Below, in pieces: positions 1 to 12,328 of a DNA stretch of 64,000 nt. Both the position numbers and the translations under genes were made by a program. The stretch comes from Blakeslea trispora (Eukaryota; Mucoromycota; Mucoromycetes; Mucorales; Choanephoraceae). The notes under the pieces are model-generated. The model saw only the letters and a program-made list of their open reading frames with translations, searched no databases and had not been told where the DNA came from. Position 1 is the first letter of the stretch. Each line of letters opens with the position of its first letter. The stretch covers positions 124,001-188,000 of the forward strand of contig JAIWNE010000017.1 in NCBI GenBank assembly GCA_025331445.1, given 5' to 3'.

Positions 1-188
1 ATACCATCACCCTCACGACCTTTTCTTTTTATACGCTTTCTGCTACTCGGTTCTTCAGATTCTACTTCACCAAATGGACGTTTGCTTTGAGATACCCATC
101 TCAAAACAGGAGGATTGTTCACGTGAGTTAACTCTGGATCATACCTAAAAGCCTGAGCCTTCCTTTTGCCTTTTCGACGACTTGACAT
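1..188 (-). CDS. Basic, probably nuclear protein; N-terminus only, cut by window edge
   Basis: An ATG at 186-188 (minus strand) opens a frame that runs off the left edge, giving the first 62 residues. It begins MSSRRKGKRKAQAF and ends in a second basic cluster (RKRIKRKGR), so it is rich in Lys/Arg with two candidate nuclear localisation signals around an acidic, serine-containing stretch. No domain is recognisable in this fragment, so no function is assigned. The start is chosen because it is the first ATG after an A/T-rich leader and the frame has no stop to the edge. Confidence 0.5.
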   Translation of the reverse strand, partial: MSSRRKGKRKAQAFRYDPELTHVNNPPVLRWVSQSKRPFGEVESEEPSSRKRIKRKGREGDG

Positions 189-2709
189 TGTGCAAAAAAG
201 AAAATTATTTAATAGTTGTTAAAAAGCAAAAGAAAGAAAGAAAGAAAATCAGATATATGTCTAGATATATATATATGCCAATCCTGAACGCTTGGCTCTG
301 TGTGACGAGAAAGGAAGCTGTCCTTTTTGAAGACTAATTCTTTAAATTAACAGCCTTTAAGTCAGTGTGTTGATAGACTATTCATTTTAAAATTCATAGT
401 ATTCAGTAAAATATTTCTCTCTGTCAAACTTTAATAGGTCATTAAACCTATTTAACTATATGGTATAATTAGACTCCAAGTTTGTTGTAGGTATGAGCAA
501 ACGATGAATTCATTGTTCTGAAAAGTTTTATCAAATTGTATTCATTGTGTTATTTTTCTCAAACTAAAAAAAAAAACTTTCAAGAGAGATTTCCGAGTAA
601 TGATATATTTGGACAGAAGATGACACATAACAAGCTAAAGCTCTATTTGTGTGCTATTATACGAACAATCCTATTGTATTTTTACTCTTATATTTGTGAT
701 TAGAGTCACAGTTTGCACAAACCGGGAAGAGAAAACTCAAGTATCTGATATATAGGAACGAAAATATAAACACACATAAAATGGTCCTTAGGCAAAGCTA
801 AAGAGATTCTGGGAGGTGTTGCGGGTTGAAAAGAGAACTCAGATGGGCTGTAAATCCTTATTCATATAACAATAGATATACAAAACAAAAGGCAAAGAAA
901 ATACAGCAATAAGTTTTATGTTATTATAGGAGGGATGAGGCACAAAACACTGTGCTTTTGAACGCTTGGGGATCTTGCATTGTAGAAGGACTTGATAATA
1001 GATTTGTTCAGTTCTAGCTTAGAACCGCTTTTACTTGTTAAGACCAACTTAATGTTTTAGGAGGAAGAAATCGCTTTTATTTAAAATGATATTGGTTTAA
1101 TATTTATATAAAAGATAGTAGTGTGTCCTACCTCTTGCGGCCTTAGTGGACACAAGGGGAGGATTATCTGGCACTATTGTATTGAGGACGTTTGTGAGAA
1201 GTTTGTTCTTTCCGTGCTTCAAAATGTTTATTTTACAGAAGTCATAAACACAATTATTCAGGGAAGGCTTTTTATTGGTTCTGAAAGTCATATTCCAACT
1301 ATTAGTTTCAGATGAGTTACAGAGTAAAAATACCAGCATATTCAAAAGGTGTTTTTTTAATTAGCAGAAAGACCAAAAAATACTTTTTAGTCTCACAGCT
1401 TAACGAACAAAAATTGCTTGATAACTGTAGAGTTCGGGGTTTAGTTTAGAAGATATATGGATGTAGTTTTGTGTATAGGCTTTAAATGAAGTTATAAAGA
1501 TTATAGGTTTCAATTATATTCCACTTCTAGTGTGCTTAGATAAATACTCAAAGCTATTGTGAAGTAAAATAACTTGTATCACTAGTATGCTCCTATAAAG
1601 ATTCTTTCAACATAAAGCTAGTGTGCGATAAAGATTTGGATAACTTAGTACTAGTATTGTTTTCAACGAAGATATGTCTTATTGAAATAGTGTTTAATTT
1701 TATGACTTGATAGATAGTGTATCTCAAACAATTGAATTGTATAAGACTATTGTTCTAACAAGATTTGAATTAAACAGCTTCTAGTGTGTCTTTGTTCTTA
1801 AGATTATAAGTTAAGACTAGTATGAAGATGCGCACTCTTATGAATAGTGTACTTAATTTCTTAAGCTATTGTTTCAATAGAGATTTTAAGTATAACCTGA
1901 TAGTGTGATCTATGACTATAGATCTATTGTTCAGATTAAAAGAAAGTAAAAGAAAATAATAAGAGAAAGGAGTAAAATGAGATGAAATATATGAACGCGA
2001 TTTAAGCGCTTTCGAAAGATGTATATGAAAATAAAAGTGAGATAAAAAGTCTGTTGTTTTATTATTGAAATCGTTGGAATATTTATAGGAATATGTTTTC
2101 AATCTCAGATATGGCGAGGCGTTACATAACCGATAAAAATGCTAAATTTGAAAAATTCCATAAAAGGGTGAAAGTCTGTATTACCTGGTTCTGTCAAATA
2201 CACTTGATTGCATTAAATACAACCTTCGAATTTTTACCATGACTCACACACCATCATGTTGAGTATATGACTGAGTTTTCTGTACTATACATACGAAAGG
2301 TGTCAAACGGGGTTTACCTAAATACTACTTCTTGTACAACCAAGATTATGAAATATAAGTAACAAAACCATCATGATCTACGCTTCTTTTTCTTTGGGAC
2401 TTTTACCATACTCGAGAACTAGAAAAAGTAGGCATTACTAACGAGATATAATAATTATCATATATATTAACCCAATAAAAGCTATCGAAATAAATCTGCA
2501 TTTACATAGCTAAAACCTATCTTGCAGTCAAATATAAATTTCCTAACATTTCAGCTTTCTGGATGCACAAAACCAGATGGATTTTCAGATTTTCTTCCCA
2601 AAAAGTATTTTTCTTCAAGACTCACTCTGCTCTAAAATCAATGAGACTTGGGACTGAGTCACAGCTTTTTTCGAAAAAATACCCTCTCAGTAATTTAGTC
2701 CATGGCCTC
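189..2709. other. Gene-poor interval
   Basis: No open frame here has codon structure, splice sites or protein motifs that I can support; the few 60-80 codon frames overlap on both strands. The only structure seen is the motif array at 1527-1931, described separately. The left end is the promoter side of the truncated minus-strand gene. Confidence 0.5.
1527..1931. repeat. Degenerate array of CTAGTGTG / CTATTGTT motifs every 22-36 bp
   Basis: Fourteen copies of a short motif close to (C/A)TA(G/T)TGT(G/T) start at about 1527, 1553, 1581, 1617, 1651, 1686, 1713, 1746, 1781, 1816, 1843, 1865, 1899 and 1923. The sequence between copies is AT-rich and not conserved. This looks like a very diverged minisatellite with a roughly 30-bp unit, or a cluster of binding sites. 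It is not a CRISPR array: the conserved part is far too short and spacers vary in length. Confidence 0.5.
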
Positions 2710-2965
2710 TTCACCATCTTTTGTAGTTATTCCTCCTTGTCCATCTTCAATAAAGAATCTGTGCATGTTGCTCATTTAGATATATTCAAATGAAACAAAC
2801 GCTTTTTAGGATGATCGAGTCTGCTATTTGATTTTCAAAATATGCTGTTTGGAAATTTTATTCATGCTCATTGAGATTTTTTTCACGCTTTGTCAAGAGT
2901 TGTCGTTGCTGGAATCTGAATTCCAACCTACGCCAAACATCGCTGATCGATTTTTCAAATCCACG
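2710..2965 (-). mobile_element. Relic of a dispersed transposon 5' region (pairs with 57.87-58.07 kb)
   Basis: Sequence around 2748-2870 matches 57878-58003 nearly base for base, including the minus-strand start of an open frame (MSNMHRFFIE here, MSNTHRFFIE there) and the AT-rich leader upstream of it. A shorter match follows (2942-2962 against 58042-58062, a run ending in gatttttcaaatcc). Here the frame hits stops after about 28 codons, so only the 5' end of the element survives, close to the 3' end of NAR1. Confidence 0.6.
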
Positions 2966-3032
2966 CACTGTATTTACAATTTTGATTTTATTTGGCCTTG
3001 AAAGGAGAAAGGGAACTATACAGTTCCTTTTT

Positions 3033-4892
3033 TCACCATTTGGTAGCCAGAGGATTTCCAAAGTCTTGAGTGACTGCATGGTATTGTGTATGTAAAAGCT
3101 GACGTGCTCTTTCAGAAGCAGGATCTATAATCCATTCACTAAACAAAACAATAATGGTAAGTATCTTTATTCAATTATGCATAACTTGACATGGTCAACT
3201 TACTTGTAAATGGCTTTAATTGTCTCGTTTTCTTCTGGTCTCAAACCATAAGCTGAACGATAGATAGACTCCACATGGCTCACCCAATCCTTCACATTCA
3301 TTTCCACTTGAGCAGGTAGCTGTCCACCACCATTGACACAACCACCAGGACATGCCATGACTTCGATAAAGTGATAATTGCATTTCCCAGTTTTGATCTT
3401 GCGCACAATGTTCTGAATGTTACGGAATCCATAAGCTGTTGCGAAACGTAACAGAATACGTCCATCATCGCCTTGTAGAAAATATTCTTTCACATCAGCA
3501 TTCTTGCCTGTCTTTATAATCACTCGAGGAGATGGTGTGGTCAAAGGATCTTGAGGAGCATCTTCTATCTGAAACAGTTCTCGGGCAGCTGTTGCCAACA
3601 CATACTCTAAGGCTCCTCCGGAAGAGGACCCAGGAACACCATAGGCTACCTCTGTTTGATGATCAGGGTGAGGTCCAAACTTGTTAAACATGTCATCAAT
3701 AGCACTCTCTGTCAGTTGTGCAAAATTCATGTTCTGCTCTATTAACATCTTGTCAATCTCGCTTGTAGTCAACACACAGTCCGCTTCTCTTGTGTCATAT
3801 TGTTCCAAAAAGAAATCAGGCCTACTAGCTTCTAACTTTTTGTCATAGCATGGCATGACAGTGACATGATAAATCTGATTAGGCCTAACATACAGCCATG
3901 ATCATTTAGCGTACATAACAAAAAAAAAGTATGTCTCTTTCACTCACGCTAATCCTGATTTCTTTGCAAAATAGTCTTTTACAAGTGAGCCCATCATTTG
4001 CTGAGGTGACTTTGTTGTGCTGATATACGGTAAAACTTCTCCGTGAGTCTTTTCAGCATAACAAACCCAGCCAGGACAAGAAGAAGCCAACATGGGCAAG
4101 GATTGATGAATAGGTTCAACAGCCTTGTCGGCCTTTGCCCCAATTCTTCTTCTTGTTCTAGCTCTTGATTTTCCTTCTCCTTCCTCGTTTGCTGCCTTTT
4201 CTGCATCTGCCTGTTGCATTGCTGCCTCCAGAACATCACCTCCATTTTGCATATATTCTCTGAATCGACCGACAAATTCTCGGGCAGATTCAACCAAGGA
4301 TAGGTCTTGAGTGAACGATGTATCAAACACATGATGAACACCCAAGAAATGCTTAAAGAAATAGATAAGCTTGCGTTGCACTTGTACAAGCGAGAGTTGA
4401 TATTTGGCTGCCAATGAAGCTCTGGATTGAGGACTGATGGAAATAACGATTGTTCGGTAATCTTGGGGTTGGTTTTGTTCGAGTGCAATTTTGTTTTGTT
4501 GCAAAATCTTGAATAACTCATCCTGTGATTGCATCGAGATCAAGACACTTTCTGCAGAAGTTACGCAGCCACTTTTTATGTTATTTGTCAGCAAACATTT
4601 TTTTTTAATTTTCTTTTTCTTTACCTGCAAGCCAAACAATCGTTTAAAGAAATAGAAGCCTTTTCAAGCCTTTCTTCTCCTCCATCTTGAGAGATTTCAT
4701 AGTAAGCGCCTTCAGTATCTACTTTGATTTCAGACTAGAATAGCTTTAGTTTTTCCCGAGATCTGCTTGAGTAGTTCAACTTACAGGTCCCTTGTCTTCT
4801 GACTTTTGAACTTCGACAGGCTTTATACAAGCTTGAGAAGGAGCAATATAGTCATTAAGATCAGTAAGAACAAGTGCTGAAGAAAACGTCAT
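3033..4892 (-). CDS. NAR1: Cytosolic Fe-S cluster assembly factor NAR1 (iron-only hydrogenase-like)
   Basis: Five exons: 4785-4892, 4625-4734, 3948-4571, 3204-3884, 3033-3138; introns of 50-65 bp with GT-AG ends. The product is 542 residues, usual for the family. NAR1 links the scaffold complex to the CIA targeting complex and carries two [4Fe-4S] clusters. The N-terminal ligands are visible: Cys22 in QACIKP and Cys69, Cys72, Cys75 in CLACSGC, the last split by an intron. The C-terminal half has SSCPGW, MPCYDKK and [12 protein letters not shown], the H-cluster-like region of hydrogenase relatives. The fifth exon is short and easy to miss; it supplies the conserved tail containing YHAV and ends NPLATKW. 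The terminal Trp fits the C-terminal tryptophan signal used for CIA targeting. A short exon-4 readthrough reading would lose that signal. Confidence 0.95.
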
Positions 4893-6683
4893 TCTCAATG
4901 ACTTTAGTTGATTAATGTAAGGAATCTATTCAAAAAAGCAAAAAAAAAAAAAAAAAAAAAAAGATAAGCGAGAGTGAGATAAAGTTAACCTTTTTTAAAA
5001 GTCAGACAAATTGGGACTATAAAATGAGATTTGCAAGAAGTTTCATTCAAGAATATCTTGTATCATTTCTAGAAATAAATTGCACAAAGGAAGTGTTTGA
5101 ATTAGATGAGTAGTTGATTAAATGTATATGTGCGTATAGAATCTTGTTCGCAAGGAACTCATGTTAGGTTATACCAAATACCACAAGCATAAACAGAGAT
5201 AAATATCATATTATGAATGAAAAACAACTTTCTTTTGGCCTCATCCATTTATATTTGTTATCCATTATATTGTGAATATCACAACAATTCTAACCCTCAT
5301 CAGGCATTAACCAGGACATAAATTTGGATCATGCCTTGTTCATGTAGTGATGATTCACTTGACCTAAAAAGAAAAAGAGGGAGGTATCAAACAAAGCTTC
5401 AGAGCGTAAAGTCGTTCAAAGTCTTTCTTGTGCATTAAGTCCAAGTAGGATCCAACCACACCGCAACTACTGTGTATACAGTAGTTTCGACATTTATTCC
5501 AAAATCTTGGCCTTCAGCTATTCTTGATGATGGGAACTAGGACGAATCATTGCTTGTCAATGTTTACTTTGCTCGGTTTCAAAATCCTAAAAAATAAAAG
5601 ATCAATTATTGAGTGCTATCATTTGTTAAGGTGTGATATTAATCGTCCAGTATATGTGATTTGTAGTCAATATTGATCTTGATCCTCAGGACAAAGGCTT
5701 CCTAAACATTAGGCTACAGGTTTGAGACTTTGGTGTGTGGAAACCATTTTGGATGCACTTCACATCAATCATTCTCATTCCTAGAGGGCTTTCTGTTGCC
5801 CTAATTGAGGAGGTAAACATCCTGTTGTCCCCCCCTAATCAAAACATTTAGCGACACAAGAGATGGTTATCAATGTCAATTTGTAGACTCTATTCAGAAT
5901 GAGAAAAGGTAACAGTGTGGCAAAACACAAACTAGAATTGACATGTCAGTGCCTATGCATCTAAAGCCATGGGTTTTTGATTATCCACTGAATGGCAAAC
6001 AGACATCATTGTTACTGAAAAATATGGTCTATATTTCGATTGTTTATATGAAATAGAAGGGAGAAGAGTATTGTGATTATAGATCCTGCTAAAAGTAAAC
6101 TATAAGCTTTGCGTATTTCCATTTTCTCCCACTACTTACAAGTACACTTCAAAACAGTAGTCATTTTCCAACTGAGATGCTGTTTACAGCCTTTTATTGG
6201 ACTGCTTCCTTTCTATTACTTCATCTACATTCAATAAACTATTATTCTTTAAATGATGGAACATTTCCAGAAACAGTGTATGCAAAATCATGCGAATCAC
6301 CATGCAAGGAAATCTCCGCATTTTGACTTTATATGGTTTGCGTAACAAACGACCGGAGAACCAATTTGGGAGCCCATTTAATACTTTTGATTAGCAAATG
6401 AGTAACTCTGATTTAGTCCAATGGCCCAATCATAGCGAATGTCAAGCGATCACTTGGCTGAGATACTCTTGATTGGTTTTGAAGGGAGAGTCTACGTCTT
6501 ATAGATATGGGTCTTCTTTTTACCATCTACTTTTCTTTTTTTGGAAAATAAAGCACTATGCTGTTTATGACTTGACTCTATCTTCTTCTTGGTGCAACAA
6601 TAAAAAAAAGTATATGAATTTCTGATTTACATATTTTTCTTTCTTTCTTTTTCTTTTGCTTACATTACACCAAAAACTGACTA
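4893..6683. other. Divergent promoter region between NAR1 and the MFS gene
   Basis: No coding region is supported. It holds an A-run of more than 20 bases near 4940, just upstream of NAR1, a 22-bp inverted repeat at 5465-5486 with perfect 9-bp arms (AACTACTGT / ACAGTAGTT) around GTAT, and a C7 run near 5830. The last 60 bp before the MFS start are pyrimidine-rich (repeated TTTCT), typical of leaders in this window. Confidence 0.5.
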
Positions 6684-8719
6684 ATGAATAAGGACAAAGA
6701 AGGCAACGATTTCACAGAGTTTCATCAGAAAGATGATGTTGTAGTTGAATACAGTGATATTGAAAACTCTCTGCCTTATGGTGATGATCCCTCATTTGTG
6801 CCGCCTACAGCAGAAGAGCTCAAAGCGGTGATATGGAAACTTGATCTTCGTATCATTCCATTCTTGGGTGTCCTGTATTTATGTTCCTTTCTAGACCGAG
6901 TCAATATTGGTAATGCTAAACTAGCTGGTATTGTAACTGATCTGGATATCACTCCATCCAACTATAATCTGGCTCTCTCTATCTTCTTTGTTGGCTATGT
7001 AAGTAGAATAATTGAAATGTACACAAATGTAGATCCATCTAATAAACAATGATAGATTATCTTTGAAGTGCCATCAAATATGATTTTGAAGAAGATTGGT
7101 CCTAGTAGATGGATTCCTATTGTAATGATTTCATGGGGTACTGTGGTAATGTATCTTGCTCGTTCTCAAAGACGGAAAAAATAGTTCATACTAACACACT
7201 TGGGGGTTAGATGGCTGCAATGGCTGCTTGTGAGAATACAGCAGGTTTGTTTTTGGAATTGTTTGTATGACAAGTCAAAATGTGGTACTAAATAAGGTAT
7301 TTTTCTTTTTGGGTAGGTCTTTTGGCCTCTCGCTTCTTTCTAGGTCTCACGGAAGCTGGTTTATTCCCAGGTGTCATTTTTTACCTTACTCTATGGTATA
7401 CTCGTGGTGAACAAGCAACTCGAGTAGCTTTGTTTTTCTCATGCTCCACTCTGGCTGGTGTAAGTGACATGATTGACATGATAGCCTTTTTTATATGAAA
7501 TTTTAAACAACTGTTTTCTTTTTTGCTAAATAGGCATTTGGTGGTGTTTTGGTAAGATTTAACTTTTGGGGTTTGAGAGATTTGACATTGAAAACTAAAC
7601 TTTCTTTGTTTTGAAATTAGGCTTATGGCATTATGCAAATGGACGGTATTCATGGACTTCATGGATGGCAATGGATTTTTATTATTGAAGCAATTCCCAC
7701 CCTTGTCCTATCTATTGCTGCGTACTTTTTCTTGCCCAACTTTCCCGAAAACTCAAAATGTAAAGTCTCTGGGGAATTTTTAGCATGTGAGAAAAAATTG
7801 ACACTTCTTTTTTTTTTGTCTTTTAGTCATCAATGACCGAGAGCGCGAAATTATTATCCATCGTCTCCGTAAAGATGCTGGTCCTTCAACCGAAACGCTT
7901 TTCTCATGGAGACAATTTAGAGCAGCATTCACCGATTACCGAGTCTATATTCACTCACTCATCTATATTTGTGGTTCTACCCCTCTTTACAGTCTGAGTT
8001 TGTTTTTACCTAGTATCATTCAAGGCATGGGATTCACTGATCTTCGTGCTCAAGCAATGTCTGCGCCCCCTTATGCTATCGGTATGTTTTTTATATTACG
8101 TAAAACAGTATGTATTTACTCTCTTTCTTTTTTTCTGTATCATTGAATAGCCTGCGCTGTTACTGTTCTTGTCGCTATGCATGCTGACAAGCGACGTGAG
8201 CGAGGCCTCCATGTTGCTATCCCTGGTGCTCTGGGCTGTATTGGCTATGCTTTGCTCTACGCTCTTCGCAACAAAGGTCCTGTTGCAATGTATATTGCTG
8301 CATGTATCACTGTAACTGGTGTCTTTGGGTAAGTTGAACACTCCAAAAAAATACATTTTGTCTTATTCATTCTATCATGTATTATATACAGTCATATTCC
8401 TGCTATGCTTTCATGGTTCACAAACAACATTGGTGGACATACCAAACGTGGTGCAGCCACTGCATTTATCATTTCTATTGGTAATGTAGGCGGTGCTATT
8501 GGTGGCCAAATCTACCGTGCGGATGATGCTCCTCTTTATGGAAAAGGCAACCTTGCTTGTATGTGTCTCATGTGCGGCGTTACAGTTATCTCTATTCTTT
8601 TCAAGTTGAGCTTGATGCGCGAAAATAAGAGACGTGATGCACTCTCTAAAGAAGATTTCGAAAAAGAGGCTGCTAGCCAAATCTGTGATAGACATCCAGG
8701 TTTTAGATACATGACATAA
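6684..8719 (+). CDS. MFS transporter, allantoate permease (Dal5/ACS) type
   Basis: Nine exons: 6684-6998, 7056-7145, 7211-7244, 7317-7459, 7534-7551, 7621-7759, 7827-8081, 8151-8328, 8392-8719, giving 499 residues. Exon 5 is an 18-bp microexon (AFGGVL). After a hydrophilic N-terminal tail the first membrane segment contains the loop FLDRVNIGNAK, a hallmark of the anion:cation symporter family that includes fungal Dal5, Tna1 and Thi73. Other hallmarks are SRFFLGLTEAGLFPG in transmembrane segment 4 and the repeat-like half around CGVTVISILFKL at the C-terminus. Such proteins import small carboxylates or nitrogen sources (allantoate, nicotinate, pantothenate); the substrate cannot be read from sequence. 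The start is the first ATG, in a pyrimidine-rich leader. No nearby pathway gene helps to name the cargo. Confidence 0.9.
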
Positions 8720-9445
8720 TCTACTTTACTTTCTTCCTCTTACCCTTTGAAATCATTTTCTCTTCAGTTCTTTGATGAGCCAATCACTTATTGTTTTTAT
8801 CGATTGTTATCTTGTAAACTATACCTTCTTATTATTTGCTAATTACTATCTATTTATTTTAAGAATAAAGTCCTTCCTTGTATTCACAGAAAAAAGAAGT
8901 GTTGTTAAAGCAAAGGTGATTTACATATTTAAAAAAGATAGCAGAAAGCAATCCCCGCTTTACAATAAATAATCATACTGTTGATGCAATTTGGTTCAAG
9001 TGTAGAATTTAGAGCCAAGATGGATAAAAAAGATAAAGAAAAACACTCAAACTTCAAAATTTGTGGCTCTTTTATTTTTGTTGTAGGTCAAATCGGCCAA
9101 CAAACAAGGGGGCAAGAAAGTATTCTCGCTGGGTTCGACTTCGACAGACAAACAATCATCACCAATGGCCTTGATACTTGATAGGATAACTTGGTTCGAG
9201 TTATGCACCAAGTTCGGCTCAGGCGGAAACAGACAAGGGAGTTCTCTCACAGATGCTGGCATCTGGAGACGAGAGGAGCGAGGAAGCAGAAAGACAGAAT
9301 CTTTTCGAATATCATTACTTAAGCTGTAATGCTAATACCTATAGATAATAGAGAGCTTAAGTAAACTCAAGCTTTTAGGGAATCTACTTGCTTACCACTT
9401 ATAATAACATTTATTATTTTGATTTTCTCTGGACTTACCTTTAGA
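8720..9445. other. Intergenic, nothing recognised
   Basis: Convergent 3' flank between the MFS gene and a weak minus-strand gene. Two 66-codon frames occur but have low-complexity composition and overlap antisense frames, so I do not call them. Confidence 0.5.
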
Positions 9446-9970
9446 TTATTTATAAGGCGGCAAAAAAAAACTCTTCATCATATTCGGTGACTTGAATCCT
9501 CGTTCATTCGTTTTTTTAGTGCCATTGGCACCCTTGTCTTCCAAACTGATGTCTAGGTAGAAGAGCCCATAGCTGTTGTATAAAAAACTAAGATTGGCAT
9601 GATCTACACAAACCTGTCTTTGAGCAATGCTAATTGGGCCAAGACTCCTGATACGGTTTGCTGCCTCACTGCTTGCTTTGCTTTGCTTGGCACTAATTAA
9701 AAAGTATTCCATAAGCAAGCTCAGATATATCAAAAACCAAATAAATGTTAAGGAGCAATTGACTTACCCGTAGGCCTTAGTGCCACTGATTTTGCAGCTT
9801 TTCTTCATAAAACTATATACATCATCAAGCAGATCTTGTTCTGTTTCAGAGGTAGATAGCTGATTATCTTCAGCGAAGAGCAGGGAATAATCTATGATGC
9901 TCTGTTTGAGCCAGAATCGAGATGCATCTTGGAAGGGATGGGCCCTAATCTCAGCAACAGCATCGTACAT
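9446..9970 (-). CDS. Hypothetical protein, two exons, possibly a fragment of a larger gene
   Basis: Exons 9768-9970 and 9446-9692 join in frame (GG|T) across a 75-bp GT-AG intron to give about 150 residues starting MYDAVAEIRAHPFQD. I recognise no family. The second exon has an Asp followed about 22 residues later by SLEDKG and then a stretch like GANGTKKTNERGFKSPNMMK; spacing of D and ExK loosely recalls PD-(D/E)XK nucleases and the pattern in the 44.5-46.2 kb gene, but this is only an impression. Upstream, at 9971-10370, related-looking minus-strand sequence is open in shifting frames (7-T run near 10105), so the gene may be the 3' part of a decayed longer one. Confidence 0.35.
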
Positions 9971-12328
9971 TGATAGAGCAGTTTACTGGCAAGACAACAA
10001 TAATGAGTTTATCCACAACGTCCATGGCTTCGCGGCCTGATTCATCAATTGCAAAGTATGAAATAACTCTCACAATCCGCGAATTGGACTTCAAACAATT
10101 AGCAGATTTTTTTGGTAAGGTCTCCCAATATTTGTTTGAAAGATTATATCCCTCTTCGTAAAATTCACACGTTGAGAGCGGAACGACTGTACTTGACCAG
10201 ATAAGCTATTTGAGAATATTCTGTATTCTATAAATACCCCGTTTGATGCACTATTTTGGCTAGAGTTGAATAATACGATCATTGAGTTATGTTCAGTTCT
10301 TCTTTCCATATCTTTTTTCTTAGTCATCACCAAATAGCCTTTACTTGCTTTCTTTCTTGACACAGACAATAATCATCAACCCTCTTATTCATACTATAAG
10401 TTGATAGGAGGGAGCTCAAAGTGGCAGTGGCAAAGACGCTGGTTTGAAATGACAGGAACAGATAGAAAATTTCTAGAGCCGATGGCTTGATTTGGAAGCG
10501 CTATAAGCCATTGTTCCTCGTGTTACTGTTCCATTTAAGTGGATAAAAACTAGGGTACACACGAGACGTAAATCATGTTTACAGTTAGCCTTTAAAGTTA
10601 CCTGCACTGCATTGTAGAACGCAACCAATGTTATTAAGAACGAAACTGATGATACAATATTCATGGTCATATAGCTTAGATAATCAACACAATTGACTCT
10701 ATATCTGAACGTTTATTAGTAGTAGTTTTTTGGGAAGAAAAATTTGTGATAATAAGCTATACCTTGACATTATCAACAAAAGGCCGTAAGATCAACAAAT
10801 TCCTTGTCTTTATGATAGATAGATGTAGAGAGAGACAATTTTGCTATTTTACAGCTGATTATGTGAGATAGATGGATTGTTATTTATGTACTTAAACTTG
10901 CGAATCATAATTTAGAGTTATTTCACAAAAGTAGATTGACAATCTTGATTAGAATCTCAGAATAACAAAAAAAAAGCTAAAATTCTAGAGTTGATCATTT
11001 GAAACAATTAAAATGTGGCCTGCTCACTGCTTGTATACAATTCTAAATACAGTAGTCAGTAATTCTCATACAACATTGCAACGATCTTAATTTTGTAAAA
11101 AAATGTCTTTAGAGAAAGAAAAATCAACTTCTAGATCAAATCTCCCAAAAAAAAGGTAGCACGTTGTTGCTCAAAAAATCCAAGAAAGAAGAAACTTGGA
11201 TCAGCTTATGATTTAGGAGAAAACACAACACTTGATTCTCAATTGGCTTCAAGCCTCCTTTTTTTTTTTATTTGCATAAATAAAATGTCTAGCTGTTTTG
11301 ACTATTGTACCTATTTCCTTTTTCGAGAATTTTTTAAGAGATTTCATTGGGCTTCAATTGATTTCTTTGTTAATATTAATGCATTCACAAAGAGAACTCA
11401 ATAGATGATTTCACTTTCAAGGTAGAAAACTACCAGCTCATATCATTACTTTACTGTGGCAATCAACTAAATCTCAGTGCATATTAAATCTTTTTTGCAG
11501 AACTTATCAAAGCAAAAAAAAAGGGGGAAATGTTTATACTATTTTGCAAGCTGGATTATTTGCAAATGATGAACAACTCTTGAAAAAGAAACATAGGAAA
11601 GAAGTATTCATAAGCCGTAGATCAATCAATAAACCGGGATTTCATTCAAATATATGAACAAAAGTTATTGAATGATTTCTTGACTTCCTGGATTGTTTTT
11701 CCATCACATACACGTGGGCGGCCAATCAACTTGGCCACTTGCTTTGTATTACATGAGCGACCATTCAAGCGTAGCACAGCTCAAGACAGATTGGCAAAGA
11801 ATGGCTACAATTAGATTGATACATCGAGACCTCAAAAGGACTTTTTTTGTTTTATATTAATTGATTCTGTGAGATAATTAGGAAAATCATTTCCCTATAT
11901 TTTCTTTGTCTGTGCACATATAGATTCCTTACTTTTGTTCTTTCACACCTGCTCCCTTTCAACAGATGACTTAGAGAGAAGCATGTTTGAGTTTATAAGA
12001 TTCAAATAGATGGGCCCTGATGAGCAAGCGGAGTATTGCTCATTGGTAAATCGAAAGTGTGTCTAACTCAATTTGTAGTGATATTCAATTTTAGAAAATT
12101 AATAAATTGAAACATGTTTACAGAGTAAAAGGGAAACAGATTGGTTGAAAAGGATATAATGACGTTTAGTTGTCTTTTTATTAGAAAGTAGTATACAGAT
12201 GTTAATGGAATAGATAAGATGGGATATGAATGTGGAGTTTCTCTTTATGGTTTTTTATTATAATGATCGCTATCGTACGAGAATACAACAGATACAAGAA
12301 GTCTAGGGCGAATGCTGTTACAAGAAGA
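9971..12328. other. Low-information interval with weak minus-strand frames
   Basis: Minus-strand frames at 10091-10369 (92 codons, from MSVSRKKASKGYL) and 10473-10670 (65 codons, hydrophobic N-terminus) could be remnants of the upstream part of the 9.4-10.0 kb gene. They are in different frames and I could not join them with convincing splice sites. From 10.7 to 12.3 kb I see only AT-rich sequence. Confidence 0.3.

Noticed and set aside
1527..1931. Possible CRISPR-like array
   Set aside because: Motif of about 8 bases, variable spacing and eukaryotic context; no repeat long enough for CRISPR and no cas genes.
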